Shown here: piece after piece, positions 22,044 to 35,200 of the stretch
How positions within the stretch are numbered: position 1 is the first letter of the stretch
Layout: every line of letters begins with the position of its first letter
Assembly: GCA_001662425.1 (NCBI GenBank)
Contig: BDDC01000226.1
Span: 1 to 64,000, forward strand
Direction: 5' to 3'
DNA length: 64,000 nt
Source of the DNA: Chlamydomonas sphaeroides
Lineage: Eukaryota > Chlorophyta > Chlorophyceae > Chlamydomonadales > Chlamydomonadaceae
Position numbers and translations under genes: made by a program
Notes under the pieces: generated by a model
The model's input: only the letters and a program-made list of their open reading frames with translations
What the model was told of the DNA's origin: nothing
Database searches by the model: none

Positions 22044-25000
22044 ATGCCGAAGAAGAGTACCAAGTCCAAGTCGAAGCGCATGACGCTGAGACAGAAATAT
22101 AAAATCTTGCGCAAGGTCAAGGAGCACCACCGGAAGATACGAAAGCAGGAAAACAAGGACATCAAGGCTGGCAAGAAGAAGAAGGGGCCGAAGGACCCCG
22201 GCCTGCCGGCGCAGTGGCCCTACAAGGAGGAGCTCGTCAAGGAGTTTGCGTTCCTGCGTGCCAAGGCGCTCGCTGATGAGAAGCAAAAGAAGGAGGAGCG
22301 CAAGCTCGCGCGACAGGCAAGCTTGGCAGTTGCATGGCGGCGGCGGCTCGCTCGCCCCGCGGCAGTGACCTAGCCCCGGCGTATCGCGTTGCTAGCAACA
22401 GCATAACGGCGCCTAGCCTCGGCCGTCGGCGTTCCGACACGCCCCAACCGGTGCCGTTGCCATCCCCGACGGTCCGCCTTCGCTGCTGCAGTTTCCACGG
22501 CCCACCACATCACCCTAGCCCGTCTCCCCGCTCTCTCCCCGGCAGGCTGTTGACGCCTCGGCCATGGACGCCGACGGCGAGGGCCAGCTCATGGCTCTGG
22601 CCAAGCTGCAGGCCAAGGCGGCCGGCAAGCAGGCCGACTTCGACAGCCGCAAGCGCGCGCGGCTGACAGAGGAGTTCAACAGCGACGCCGGTGAGGCCCG
22701 CAGCGCAGTCTTCTTAGCTATGCATCTCACCCACTACTCGTCGGGGCAGTGACGCCTCGGCGCGGCGGCACTGGGGTGCCGGCCGCGTGGGAGTGGCGGG
22801 GCGAGGCACAGGCGCCAGGGCGCCGCCCTCGGGCCGGCTGCCGTTGACTGTGGCCGCGGTAGTTGCGTACTGGGTTTGGGTTGCAGCTGTCAGCGAGAGC
22901 TGCAGTCTCTAGCAGGAGCTGCAGTCTCTAGCAAGAGCTGCAGCTGCGCACGTCGCACGGGCAGCTGCGGCTGCGCCGCAGGTGCCGAATGATGGCACCG
23001 CATTCGCGACAGCTCTGGCGGCCGTGGCGGCGGCAGTGCCTACCGCCGCCGCCGCTTGGCCTGTCACTGGCGGTAGCGCTGGCGCTGGCGCTGTCCAAGC
23101 CGTCCCAGCGGCCCTCTGGCCGGCCGCAACAGCCGTGAAGCCGCCTGTCCCGGAGGCGCCTGCGGCGCAGCACCGCCAGCCGGGGTCCGTTGCGCTCGCG
23201 TCCACCGCTGCGTGCAGCCATTCACAGGACCGCAGCGGCCTCCACACGGCACCTCCTAGCCTGGCAGCAGGCTGGCAGGGCAGCGGCATCCAGGCTCCGC
23301 CCCCACTGTCCTGTCACGCGGTGACCAGCGGCCCAGGCTCGGCCGGGCTGGCTGCCCTTGCGACCCGACCATCAGGGCGCCTGGCCTGAATCCCGGGTGC
23401 CCAATGCGGCTCGTGGGGAGGCCTGGGCCGCTCTGCGGAGTGACCCAGGCCAGGCGCACAAGGATCCCGGCCCTGCGGCGCGAACCGAGGCGGATAGGGG
23501 CGCGGCCGGCCTAGGTCCTAGGGCCTCCGCCGCGGGCGGACGGGTGAAGCAGCTGGGGTCCGTGTGCCATTCCGCATACACCAGTCCCAGCCGCTGCCCC
23601 GCCGCGCAAGCCTCGGCTCGGGCCTGGCCGGTGCTGTGCCCAGGCCAAGCGATCAGAACGTGGGTGCCTCACCGTCTTGTTGATTACTGCCGTGCGCTCA
23701 CCGCCGCCGTGCCCTCCCGCCCTCGACAGACAACAGCCGCAAGGCCTTTTACAAGGAGTTTCGCCGCGTGGTGGAGTCGTCGGACGTCATCATTCAGGTG
23801 GGTGCCCACAGCGCGTGTCTCGTTGCTGCGTTGACCGTGGGACTAGGTGCCGCGAGGGGCATTGCGCTGGCGCACACACAACGGGCCTTTCCATGGCGTG
23901 GATGGCGTTGCTGTGCATAAGTAGGATGGAGGGCTGCTGCACGTGCATAGGGTAGACACCTTCAGCAAGTGTCGGGCGTTGTCGCACGGCCGAAGTAGTT
24001 GCGGATGCATGCGAGCGCTCGTTTCCTACCCGTCTTCCCCTCCTCCCGCATGCCCTTACGCTGCCCTCACCCATCCCATCCCCGACCGTCCCTCCAGGTG
24101 CTGGACGCGCGCGACCCGCTGGCGTGCCGCTGCCCCGACGTGGAGCGCTACATCCGCCAGACCAACCCCAACAAGAAAATCATCCTGCTGCTCAACAAGA
24201 TGGGTGAGAGCGCAGCAGCAGCAGCACTGGGGACGGGCCCAGGAGCTGCGATCACTAGGAGGGCAGCATGGCGAGGCGCTCCATGCAATCCCGCAGTTGC
24301 TCTGCTCCTCATCAAGGCAGCGCTCTTAACACGCCCCGCTCTGCCCTCCGGCCCGGTCCCTCCCGTCCGCCCACCCCAGACCTGGTGCCCCGCGAGGCGG
24401 GCGAGCGCTGGCTCAAGTACTTTCGCGAGGAGCTGCCCACGGTGGCCTTCAAGTGCAGCACGCAGCAGCAGGGCACCGGCCTGGGACAGCGCCGCGCCGC
24501 CAAGGGCAAGGGCAAGGGAGGCGCGGGCGGCGCCAAGGGCGGCGCCGGGGGCGTTGGCGGCGGCGGCAACGACTTTGGCAGCGGGAGCGTGTGCCTGGGA
24601 GCCGACACGCTGCTGCAGGTGGGCGGGAAGCGGTTGGCGCGGGTTGGGATGCGTGGGCGTATGCTTACTGGGTATGCCGAACGTGGGCTTGGTACGTAAG
24701 CGACTTGGCGAAGTGGTGGTACTTTGAGGAACCTGGGATGCCGATGCGCGCACAGACGCAATCTTCCTTTACGGCGTTGCTCCCCACCTTCCTCTCCCCC
24801 CTCTCTCTGGCACTCGCGCCCACCGACAGCTGCTGAAGAACTACACGCGCAACGCCGGCATCAAGACGGCCATCACCGTGGGCGTGGTGGGCATGCCCAA
24901 CGTGGGCAAGAGTTCGCTCATCAACTCGCTCAAGCGCGCGCGCGTGGCGCAGGTGCGTCCGCGGCCGCGGAACAAGGCGCCACCGCAAGAGGGAGGCAGC

Positions 25001-28000
25001 TTGGGCGAGCACAGCGTGCTGCCTCGCTAGTGTCAGCGAACACGAGTGCACCGCCTCACTAGTGTCAGCGAACACGAGTGCACCGCCTCGCTAGTGTCAG
25101 CGAACACGAGTGCAGCGGCACAAGGCCCATGTCACGCCGTCTCTCACGAGACCCATCCCAAACCCTGCTCCCCTCCCCCACCCATCGCTCCCCCCAACCC
25201 CGCGGCCGCCAGGTGGGCAACACGCCCGGCGTGACCAAGTCCGTGCAGGAGGTGGTGCTGGACAAGCACATCAAGCTGCTGGACTCGCCCGGAGTGGTGT
25301 TCGCGAGCGCGGAGAGCGACGCGGCCGCCGCGCTGCGCAACGCCATCAAGGTGCGCCCCAGAGGCGCGGCGAGGCGCTGGCACGGGTCGGCGGCCTAAGC
25401 GTCGGCGCCCGGGGTGAAGCCGTCCAGCCTCTAGCGCTGCCACCTGCAGCTGTCCGCACTGCGCAGCGCGGTGCCATCCGGGTGTGCCGGCCCAGGCAGT
25501 CGGCGGCCTGGGGCACGGTCACAGGGCCGGAACGCAGCCCAGGACTCCACGCGGGTAGGAGTCGGGGAGCTGTGTTCACATCCTGTCCTCCCCTCTCCCC
25601 CCCTGCACGTCCGCGTCTCCCCACATGTCATCAGGTGGAGAAGCTGGCTGACCCGCTGACCCCGGTGGCGGAGATCCTCAAGCGGGTGCCCGCCAAGGAG
25701 CTCATGGTGCTGTACAAGATCTCGGTGAGGTTTTCGCGGATGTGTGCCCTACCTCGTGCGATGTCAGCAACGCCGCGCGGTCGGCCGTGCCGTGCTGTTT
25801 GGTGCGTCTGCGGGCCTGCAGTGACCTCCGCGGGAACGGCTTGGGCGCGCACGGATCCGTGACGCACCCGGCTCGCCTGCGCACGGGCCTCTGACCCGGG
25901 CCTTGGAAAGGGCCCAGGCAGACCAAAGCAGCAACCACGCATATGGGATTATGGGGCAGAAGGGCAAGCTTTTTGTGTCGGAGCACGGACTCGCGTCGAG
26001 ACCTCCGCATCCAGCTGCCAGGCCTGTGTTCGATACCGGCCAGCGCGACTGCGGCAAGGCCAGCACTCCATCCTGCCCCTGCTGTGCCACGGCCGTCGCT
26101 TGCACCGTCATGACCGCTCTCCCTGTACCGCCCCTCGTACCTCCCTCCAGGCCTTCACCACGGCCGATGAGTTCATCAACCTCATCGCGCTGGCCAGAGG
26201 CAAGCTGCGGCGCGGAGGCACGCCGGACGCTCCCGCGGCCGCGCGCATCGTTCTGCAGGTGGGGCGCGATTTCGGAGTGCCGAGCGCGAGGGTGGTGTGG
26301 GCAAGCGCGGAGGATGAGGCGTGTGGCACGGGGCGCCGTCGCAGCGGGCGGGCGCTGGCTTGCTGCACCGCTGCAGCTGGCTGGTCGTGTGGCGGTCGGC
26401 GAACGGCACCCCAACCACCACTGCTGCAACGCCCCACCCTACCCGCGCACCCCGTGCCGCCGCCGCCGCTGCCCGCAGGACTGGAACGACGGCCGCATCC
26501 CCTACTTCACCACTCCCCCGGAGCGGCCCAAGACCGGGCTGGAGGACGCGCAGGTGCGGCCACCCGCCCTTCAGGACGGACCCCGCGGCGCAGACCCTCG
26601 GCAGCTGCATCTGCTGCCTTAGCGCTCCCAGCAGCCAAGCCGGGGCTCGCTCCGCTGATGTTTACACACAAACGCTTTCCTATCCTCGCGCACTCGCTCC
26701 CCACTCAGCCAAGCCGGACTGCGGCGCCGATGTCAATGACACTAACCCTGGCCGTCCTTTCCCCGCCCTTTCCCCCCGCGCTTTCCGCCAGGTGGTGGCC
26801 GCCTACAGCGCCGAGTTCAACGCCGACGAGGTTTTTGCGGCGGAGCGCTCGGCCGTCATCGCGCATCTGCCCACCATGGACGACGAGCGGCCGGGCGGCG
26901 GGCCCGGCTTCTTCGAGGCGCCCTCGGCCGGCGCTGCGGCGACGGACCTGGCAGCCATGGAGGAGGACAGCGAGCCGGAGGAGGAGGCGGGGCCGTCGGG
27001 TGAGTCGGAGCTCGGAGCTGAAAGCTGGGAGCTGGGCTGGGCGAGGGCGCTGGGGTGTGAGGCCATGCTGGCTTGGTCCCGTGGGGGTCTTTGCGATGGC
27101 GGAGAGGGCGGAGCCGAGGGGGCAGCTGGGCGTGTGGGTGCGTCGCTACCGGAGTCCGCAGCCCAAGATGCTGCGAGTCCAAAACATGCCTCCGCTGCGT
27201 ACCGGTACGCGTTCTGACGTGTGTTGTCGCTGTGTGTGCGCAGGCATGGAGGATGACGAGGGGGACATGCTGGCGGCGGCGGCGGCGGCGCTGGCGCGGC
27301 GGGAGGCGGCCAAGAAGCTGGGCAGTGGGGCAGGTGGGGACAACCCTGGGCAGGGCTCGCCGCGGGCAGCAACAGCAGCAGCCGGCGCAGCCTGGCAGCA
27401 CTCTTGAGGGGGCGTGGCGGTCGTTGCACGCCGGCCGGCCGGCTGGGCCTGGCCCGTGGCAACGCACTGGCCGTCGCTCCCTTGTTGAATCGTGCCTTGC
27501 GTGTCGCCCCCCGTGTCGCTGCCCCTCGCTCCGCAGCCGCGCAAAACCAGGCGCTGTACGACGAGGACGGGCAGTTCAACCCGCACGCGGCGCGCGCCGA
27601 CAAGAAGCGGCAAAAGAAGGTGCGGCGTTGGCGCTGGGACGCCCCTTGACCTGCGCGGGCTCCCGCGTCTGCGCTCGCACAGCAGCTGCAGCCCGAACGC
27701 ATTATTGGCCACAGCCACGCTATTAAATATTGGAGCGCAGTCAAGAGGCCGTAAATGGACCCAACTAGGCCCATGCGTGCTGAGCCCAGGCGTATCGACG
27801 CGAGGCTGTTGTTTTGCTACTGCCCCGTGTGTCACGTGCAGGCGCGGCTAAGCGGCGAGGACGTGGCTCCGGCGCCGCCGGGCGGTGCCAAGGCGGGCAA
27901 GGGCAAGGCCGGCAAGGCGCCTCACGCGTACGGCGGCGACAGCGACGAGGAGGGCGACTTTGACTTTGACGCGATGAACGTTGCGGAGAAGGCGGCGGCG

Positions 28001-28114
28001 GGGAGCGAGGACGACGACGAGGAGGAGGGCGAGGGCGAGGAGGGCAGCGGGAGCGAGGAGGGCGAGGGCGAGAGCGGGGACGACGAGGACGACGAGGACG
28101 GGATGGAGGGCTGA
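22044..28114 (+). CDS. Nucleostemin / GNL3-type nucleolar GTPase, 672 aa
   Basis: Circularly permuted GTPase of the YlqF/YawG class, needed for large ribosomal subunit maturation in the nucleolus. Model: 22044-22316, 22546-22690, 23730-23797, 24098-24203, 24380-24618, 24830-24952, 25213-25350, 25635-25724, 26151-26258, 26479-26553, 26792-26999, 27244-27333, 27537-27619, 27842-28114, in frame throughout. The first intron uses a GC donor (CAG|GCAAGC). Residues 1-90 are a lysine-rich GNL3 N-terminal domain (KSKRMTLRQKYKILRKVKEH). The permuted motifs follow in order: G4 NKMD near 195, G1 GMPNVGKSS at 298, NTPGVTK near 321, and G3 DSPG at 342. A glycine/lysine-rich insertion separates G4 from G1. 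The YFTTPPERP motif follows the GTPase fold, and the C-terminus is strongly acidic. The second intron (1,039 bp) holds a 19-bp tandem repeat. Nucleostemin and its plant counterpart NSN1 are the closest named relatives; GNL3L is possible. Confidence 0.92.
22898..22947. repeat. 19-bp tandem repeat in a GNL3 intron
   Basis: About 2.5 copies of a unit containing GCTGCAGTCTCTAGCA. It lies in the longest intron of the GNL3 gene. Confidence 0.75.
25022..25117. repeat. Three tandem copies of a 32-bp unit in a GNL3 intron
   Basis: Units start at 25022, 25054 and 25086. Each contains CTAGTGTCAGCGAACACGAG with one or two differences. It lies between exons 6 and 7 of the GTPase gene. Confidence 0.9.
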
Positions 28115-29294
28115 GCGGCGGGTGTTGAGATTGGGCGTGCAGGTGGCTTGGGTAGAGGGCAGTGGGTTTAGGCAGTGGTCGGGCAGCGGGTAGCTCGTAC
28201 ATATGTGTGATGTGTGTTGCGGTGGCAGCGGGTAGACACGCAAGTGTGACATTGGTGAGACTGGTGACGCAGGTAGCATATGACTCAGCGGGGCTGGACA
28301 TGGCTGGGCTTCACGTTTACGGAGCGGGCGTGCGGCGGCAGTAGGGGGCTCACTGCGCTGACAATGCGCGGCGGCGAGGCTTGAAGCTCTTGCTTCAAGA
28401 GCACGGGCGCGGAGCTGCGCTGTCCCAGGCTGCACTGGCCGACATGGACGATGCAGGCACTCATCGCAGCTGCTGCCCACCGCGTCCTTGAAGTACTCGG
28501 CCGACTGCGCCCAAGTCCCCATCGGTCCCGCCCCAGTGTACGAGTGCGTTCTATCACAGGCAACATAATGCAGGCGCCTGCCGCGCTCAGCAAGCCAGGG
28601 ACGCCTCCCCAAAGAGTTTCTCGACCACGTAAAGCCCAGTATATGCTACCGACTGCATCCGTGCTCGTCCCCGTCCATACGCCTTTGCAGCGCCCGCCTG
28701 TCCTGTCCGCCGCCGTCACTGCCTGCGGAGGTCCCGCTCAGCTGCGCGCAGTGAACGGTCTGCATGCCCCTTTGGTCAGGGCGTCAGGCCCGCCTGCCTG
28801 AAGCTGGTGGCTCCCAAGCGAAGCCATGTGGGGCCGTCAGCGCTGCTGGGAGCTGGAGGCACTGTTACATATGATGAGTGATGCCGTGCCGTATGTGTTG
28901 GACACACAAGCACCAGGTACGGTCCGCAGGGTGGTTTGTTTTGTCATGGAGCAAGCAGGAGGGGCCGCGCAATCAGCGGCCAGCAGTGTCGAAAAGGATG
29001 AGACAGGGCATTGGGACACGGAGAAGAAACGATACGAACACCCGCACTGGGATAGGAAGATGAGGAGCACGCGTTCAGGTCTCGATACGTCCATGGTCGC
29101 AATATTCTAGACACACACCGGTAACGACAGTGCTGTGCCGTGCAATGTCCACCGGCAGGGAGGCTCCCGTGTCCACCGGCAATCACAGGGGCCCTCGAGG
29201 CGCGCTTCGCCTCATTGGCATTCGCGGCCGCCTCTCTCGCATCCCACAGCTCTCGCTAGACGGGAGCCTCCATTGCAGCCACACCCAGCTGCTC
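28115..29294. other. Intergenic region between convergent genes
   Basis: About 1.2 kb between the stop codons of GNL3 (+) and the FBF1-like gene (-). No supported gene. It should contain both 3' untranslated regions. A TTACA at 28865 could be the polyadenylation signal of the minus-strand gene. Confidence 0.5.
28865..28869 (-). terminator. Candidate polyadenylation signal TGTAA (FBF1-like gene)
   Basis: Read on the minus strand about 430 bases beyond the FBF1-like stop codon. Confidence 0.35.
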
Positions 29295-32200
29295 TCACGG
29301 CAGCTCGGGGATGTCATCATCGTTGCCGTCCTCGTCGTTGCTTATAGATGTTAGCGACGCGATGGGCGACAGCGACGGGCCCTCCGCCGGTGCTGCCTCG
29401 CCGATGCTGCTGCCGTCGGCGTCGGACCGACGGCCACCGCCGCCGCCGGCAAGCGCCGACATGGCCACGGACGCCTGCAACATCATTGCAGCACAAGGCA
29501 GACCAGGCAGCACGGCTTAAGGCGTGATCTCAGACCCTGATGCCTGGTCCTTACCCGCCAATGACCCCTCAGACACGGAAGCGCAGCAGGAGCGACCGCG
29601 CACCTGCAACGGTATCGTCGCCCCTAACAGCGCCTCCGCGTTGGCCGATCCGAAGAGCGGCGAGTCCGCCGCGCTGCGCCCAGCTGCCGTGCCTGCCAGC
29701 CCCGCCGCGCCTCCACCCACCAGCCGCGGCCCCGCGCCCGACGACCCCGCCCCGCCGGCGGCCCCAGCGCTAGGACTCGGCAGCCCCGGAAACACGAGCG
29801 TCCGAATGCTCGGCCCAGTACCCGTCGTGGGAGACAACGCCGCCGACTGCTGTCGCGACATCGCCGCAGATTGCTGCCTCGACATCGCCGCAGCTGCTGC
29901 AGCGGCGGCGGCCGCCGCGGTGCTGGCGGGTCCAGGGCTGTAGGCGGCGGAGCTTGCCATGCTGCCCATGTCTCCTCCTCCGCCCACGCTGGGCGGCGCC
30001 AGGCCCAGCCCCAGCCTGCTGGCCTGGCCGCTCAGCTCGGGGCCCAGCCCCAGCTCCCCCAGCCGGGCCGCCAGCACCTCGCTCATCGCCGCCAGCTCGC
30101 CCAGCTGCTGCTGCCGCGCCATCGCCGCCGGCGCCAGCAGGCCGGCGCCCAGCGGCCCGCCCTCGTTGCTCGTCAGCAGGCTGGGGTGGCCGGCGGGGCC
30201 CAGCCAGGAGGGGCCGCCACCGCCGCCGCCGCCGCCACGGCCGTCGCCGGCTTCTCCCTCGCCGCTGGAGGAGCTGAGCTCCTCAGCCAGCGCGTCTAGG
30301 CGGGGTCCGAGCGGCCCCAAGGGGTCGACGTCGTGGGCGTCCAGGTCCAGGGAGGAGGGCGAGGCGCTGAGTGGCATCAGGGAGGCCACGCCGGAGGACA
30401 TTCGGGCCGCGGGCTGCGGTAAGAGGAGGGTGGAGGGGCGGGCAGGGTGAAGCGGGGCCCGTGTAGGTTCTGGAGGGCCCTACACTCCAGAGAAACGGCC
30501 CGGCAAAATTATGACGTGGAGATGAAAGCGAAGGCCTCACCCCATCGTCGGGCGACGCCACCGGCTGCGCCGCCGCCATCGGCGGTGGCATCCTCAGCGC
30601 CGCTTCTGCCTCGTCTGCCGCCGCCTGCAGCGCAGCGCCCATGGCGTCGTCCGCCACCTCACCAGCTGCCTCCGCGGCGGCCCGCTGCGCCGCCGCCGAC
30701 GGCATACTGAATTGCGCCGCCGGCGTCGATAGGAACATCTCCGACGCCCGCGCCTCATTACCCAGCGCGCTGACGCGGCCGCTCGGCGGCGGCTCCCGCC
30801 GCGGCTGCAGCTGGCGGGGCACGCTCTCCGCCTCCAGCTCCTCGTCATCACCGCCAGGGTCGCCTCCACCGTTGCCGCCAGCGGCGCCGTCGCCGCCGCC
30901 GGCAGGCAGTCCCGCCACATCCACTTTGTTGGACTTGTGCAGCGCCTTGCGGATCGTGACCAGCAGCTGCTGGATGGGGTCGTCGCCGTCGCCGTCGGGC
31001 TCGTGTTCCGCTAGCCCCAGCGCCGCCTCCGCCGCGAACGGCATGGGCCGGCTCGGCTCCGCGCCGCCGGTCAGGTCGCGCAGGAACAGCAGCGACGCCT
31101 CGGCGCCGGCGTCCGAGGGGCTGGCAGCCGCTACGTCCAGCATCGGGCCCAGGTGGAAGGCCGGCGGCGCCGGCGATGGCCGCTCGCTCTCGAGCCCGGG
31201 CGAGCTAGGGGCGGCATTTGCGACGGTGTGCTTGATGGGCGTGGTGTTGGCGCTGCGCGCGTGTGCAGCAGCGAGGCCCGGCGGCAGCAACGAGGGGTCC
31301 AGGCCGGCCGGGACCGGCGAGACCAGGATCCGATTGGCGTTGGCCTTGTGCCCCGTCAGCCGGGGGCCGGCGGATGCGGGCTCCGTGATCGGCGCTGCAG
31401 CAGAGAAGAGCAGGCGACAAGCCACACGTCGGCGCATGGATCAGCACGGCAGCAGTAACCGGAACGCCAACCCTTGCCTGCCCCCGCGCTCAAACGTGCC
31501 CAGCCCGGCGCCTTCACCCGCACATGGGTTCCGCGACGGCGACGACAAACGCATGCGCTCCAGGAAGGCCTGCTGCGCCAGCACCGCGTTGCTGCCGCTG
31601 CCGCCGCCACCCGCCGCCACGCCGCCGGGCCCCAGCTTGTCGAGCGCCGCTGCCGCCGCCATGTCCACGCCCAACCGGTCCAACATGCGCTTGAGCGCGT
31701 TGCGGCTGCGACCGCCGCCGCCGCCGCCACCGGCGGTACCGGCGGCGCCGCCAGCGCCGCGGCCGGTGCGACGCTTGCCGCTCTGCTGCTTGTCGGGAGT
31801 GACGGTGGGCATGGCCGGGGTCTGGCCGGCCGGCAGCTGCTTGAGCATGCCGGCGGTGCCTGCGGTGGGGCATTGCAGGGGCCACCGAGCTGGGTGCCCA
31901 TGCGCTGCTGCATCCAGGGCGGCTCCAGGTGCGAGTCCATGCCAGCGCAGGTGCGGCCGCACAGCCAAGCTGCTACTGATGGTGTGGCGGCCGCGCCGCT
32001 TGGCCGTGCAGCAAGACATCCCACCATCCCGCCCCCCGTCGCACCGTCCATGACGAAGGGAATGGGCACGCCCTGCTGCACGTAGGCGCGGACCGCGTCC
32101 GCCAGCCGCAGCTGCGACGACCGCACGTCCTCTGCGGCGCGCGAGGCGGCCACACGCTCCTCCGCCAGCGCGCGGCGCTCGTCGGCCAGGGCGATGCGCT

Positions 32201-35200
32201 CGCGGTCCAGCGTCTGAGCGGGCAGGCAAGCACCGGGGAGGGCGGCATGGGGCGCACAGGGAGGCCGTGGGGGTTGGAGGGCTGGGAGGTGGGCTGCGGT
32301 GACGGGACTGCGGTGGTGCGCCTGCGCTCATGCATGGGGTAAGGCGGTAAGCACGGGGGCCTTGCTGGCGTGCCCACCTTTTTGAGCTCCGCCAGGGTGC
32401 GCCGCTGCTCCTCCAGCTGCATCTGCGTGCCCGCCAGCCCCGCCTGGTCGCGCGCCAGCGCCTCTGAGGCGGCGGACGCGGCCGTGTGGGCGGCGACCGC
32501 GGCCGCGTGCCGCGCCTCGATGTCGACCGCCTGCGCAGCCAGCTCCGCGGATTGCGCCTGCAGGGCCGAGGCAGAGGCAGAGGCAGAGGCAGAGCGAGCG
32601 CGGTTGCCGCCGCTGGAAAACGGCTGGGCCGCGGGCCTTGGCCCTGCCTTACTGCCCCCTAACACGCCCGCCCAACAACACAATCCGCAACGCTGCATCC
32701 CCCATACCCTCCACGGTGTGGCGCGGCTACCTGCAGCTTGGCGGCGTACTCCACCAGCTGCCGAGCCTCCAGCTCCACATTGGCCTTCTCCAGCTGCGGG
32801 GCGGGCAGTAAGCGGGCAGCGGGCGAGGGGTGGTTTCGTACTGTCAGCGGTAGCGGGTGCGGGCGACGTGGGGCCGGGCACGACCATGGGAGTGGGGAGC
32901 GGTGCTGATACCGAGACCACGGCAAGCACATGCCGCGTTGCTTCTACACTGGCTCATACGGGCAGCTAGCGCCGAAGCCGCCGGGCTCGCAGGGTCGCCC
33001 ACCATGAAGGCCTCGCGCTCCTTGGCCAGCGCCTCCTGAGTCGCGTAGCTCGCAGCCTCCAGCGCCTCCCGCGTGTGGCTGCTCTGCTCGTCCAGCGTCG
33101 ACCGCACGTGGTGCACTTCGGCCTCCAGCGCAGACCGCGCTTGTTGCGCCTCCGACTGCACCGCCGCACGCGTGGCCTGCAGCTCCGCCGCCAGCGCCGC
33201 GCGCTTGCGCCGCACCTCCTCCGCCAGCGCCGCGCGCGTGTTCGTCGTCTCGGCCGACAGCGCGGCGCGCGTCTCAGCCGTCTCGGCGTGCAGTGCCGCG
33301 CGCAAGTCGGCGGTCTCGGCGTGCAGCGCCGCGCGCGCCTGCGCTGTCTCGGCCTCGAGCGTGGCGCGGCCGGTGGTGACCTCCGCCTGCAGCCGCTCGC
33401 GTGTGGCCGACACCTCGGCGGCGACCGCCTCGCGGGTCTTGTACACGTCGTTCTCCAGCTGCTCCTTGGCGCTCGCCAGCTCGGCGCGCACCGTCGCCAG
33501 CTTCTGCTCCTCCAGCGAGCTCTGCGTGGAGGCGGCGTTGCAGCGGCTCTCCAGGTCCACCAGCCTGGGGGCCAGGGAGGGTACCGCAACAGGGAAGGGG
33601 TCCGTGCAGGAACGTGGCAGGAGGAGCGACGTTTGCAAAGTGGCGGGCTTGCAACGCTCGGGCGTTGTTCGGAGGTGCTGGACAGCCACGGTGCCCTCCG
33701 TCCACCCCTCTCCCGCGCAAGGTTATCATGGAGAGGCGGGGTTTGTGCTGCTTTGCCGGCTTGCAGCTGCCGCGCCTGGGCGCTCGGGCAATGTCCGGAG
33801 GCGCCGGACAGCCATCCGCCCGCCTTCCTGCAGCGCAAGGGTGTCGAAAGGTGCAGCGCCCGCGCACCTGCTCCGCACCGCCAGCAGCTCCTGCCGCGCC
33901 GCGTCCAGCTGCCGCTGCGTCTCCGCGTACTCGGTGGCGATGCGCTTGCGCTCCGTGGACACCTCGGTAAGCAGGTCCTCGCGCTCGCGGCGCCGCGCCT
34001 CGCGCGCCTCCTCCAGCTGCCGCCGCTCCATCGAAATCTGAGGCGGGGCGGCGACCGCAGGCCCGTCAACACCGGGCAGGCTATACCCCGATGCACAGAC
34101 GTGTCGCCCCGCAGCGCTACTCACCGCCCACACGCTGCGCACAGACGATGCCCCTGTCTCTCTGCGCCTGCCCTGTGTTGGCTGGCCGCGGTGGCTGCCG
34201 TGGCCCAACGCCCCAAGGCGCTCCACCCCACCCCGGACCCTGCCCAGCCACACACACCTGCACCCGCAGGTCCTCGCGCTCCGACTGCAGCGAGGTGGTG
34301 GCCGCCTCTATGCGCGCCGCCTCGCGGCTCAGCCGCAGCTGCTCGCGCTTGAGGTCCTCGCGGTCGTGCACCGCGCTGCTCTCCAGCGTCACCATCAGGT
34401 TCTGCGTGGCCACAACACGCACGACCAGGCACCGTCGACGGTGAGGCCTAGGATGCAGCCCGCTTGCCTTGCTGCTCGCGCCCGACAGCACCCGCCCTGC
34501 CGGGCTGATGGGGACACACCGCCACCATCCAGGCCCCCGAGCCCCACCTGCAGGTTGGCTCGCAGCGCGTCAACCTCCTTCTCGCGGCCCGCGATGCGGC
34601 CCTCGCGCTCGCCGAGCAGCTTCTCCCGCGCCGCCAGCCGACCCTCGCGGTCCGCCACGTCGCGCTCCAGGGCGCCCAGTGCGCGCTCCTCGCGCTCAAT
34701 TGAGCTGATGGCCACGGACCGGACCTGGAGGTGGGAGAAGAGAGGTGGGAGGAGAGAGGAGGTGGGCGTGGTGCAGGACGGGGGAGCATGGGGGTGGCGG
34801 TGGTGGTGCGGCGCTGGCCGCTGCGGGGCTGTGTCTGCAGTCCCGCGCCACAGCCAGATCAATTGCAGCTGGTGGCCTTCACTGGCGCCCATGACATGCC
34901 CGCTCTCATTCCAGCCTCCTGCAGCATGATGTGCCCGCCATCGCCCCCTGGCCCAGCCCCTACCCCGCAGTCCCCGCACCTTGTCCGTGAGCTGCGCCAG
35001 CAGCTCCGCCGACAGCCGGTGCCTGGACACCGTCTCCTTCTCCTCCGCGATGGCCGCCAGCTGCTGCTTGATGGTGGCCTCGGCGATCTCGCGGTCCAGG
35101 TTGCCCGCGCGCCGGCCGCGCGCCTCGGCCGCCGCCACCATCTCGGCGGCCGCCTGGCGCGCCCGCTGCAGCTCCTCCACCGCCATGATGCGCTGCGCCT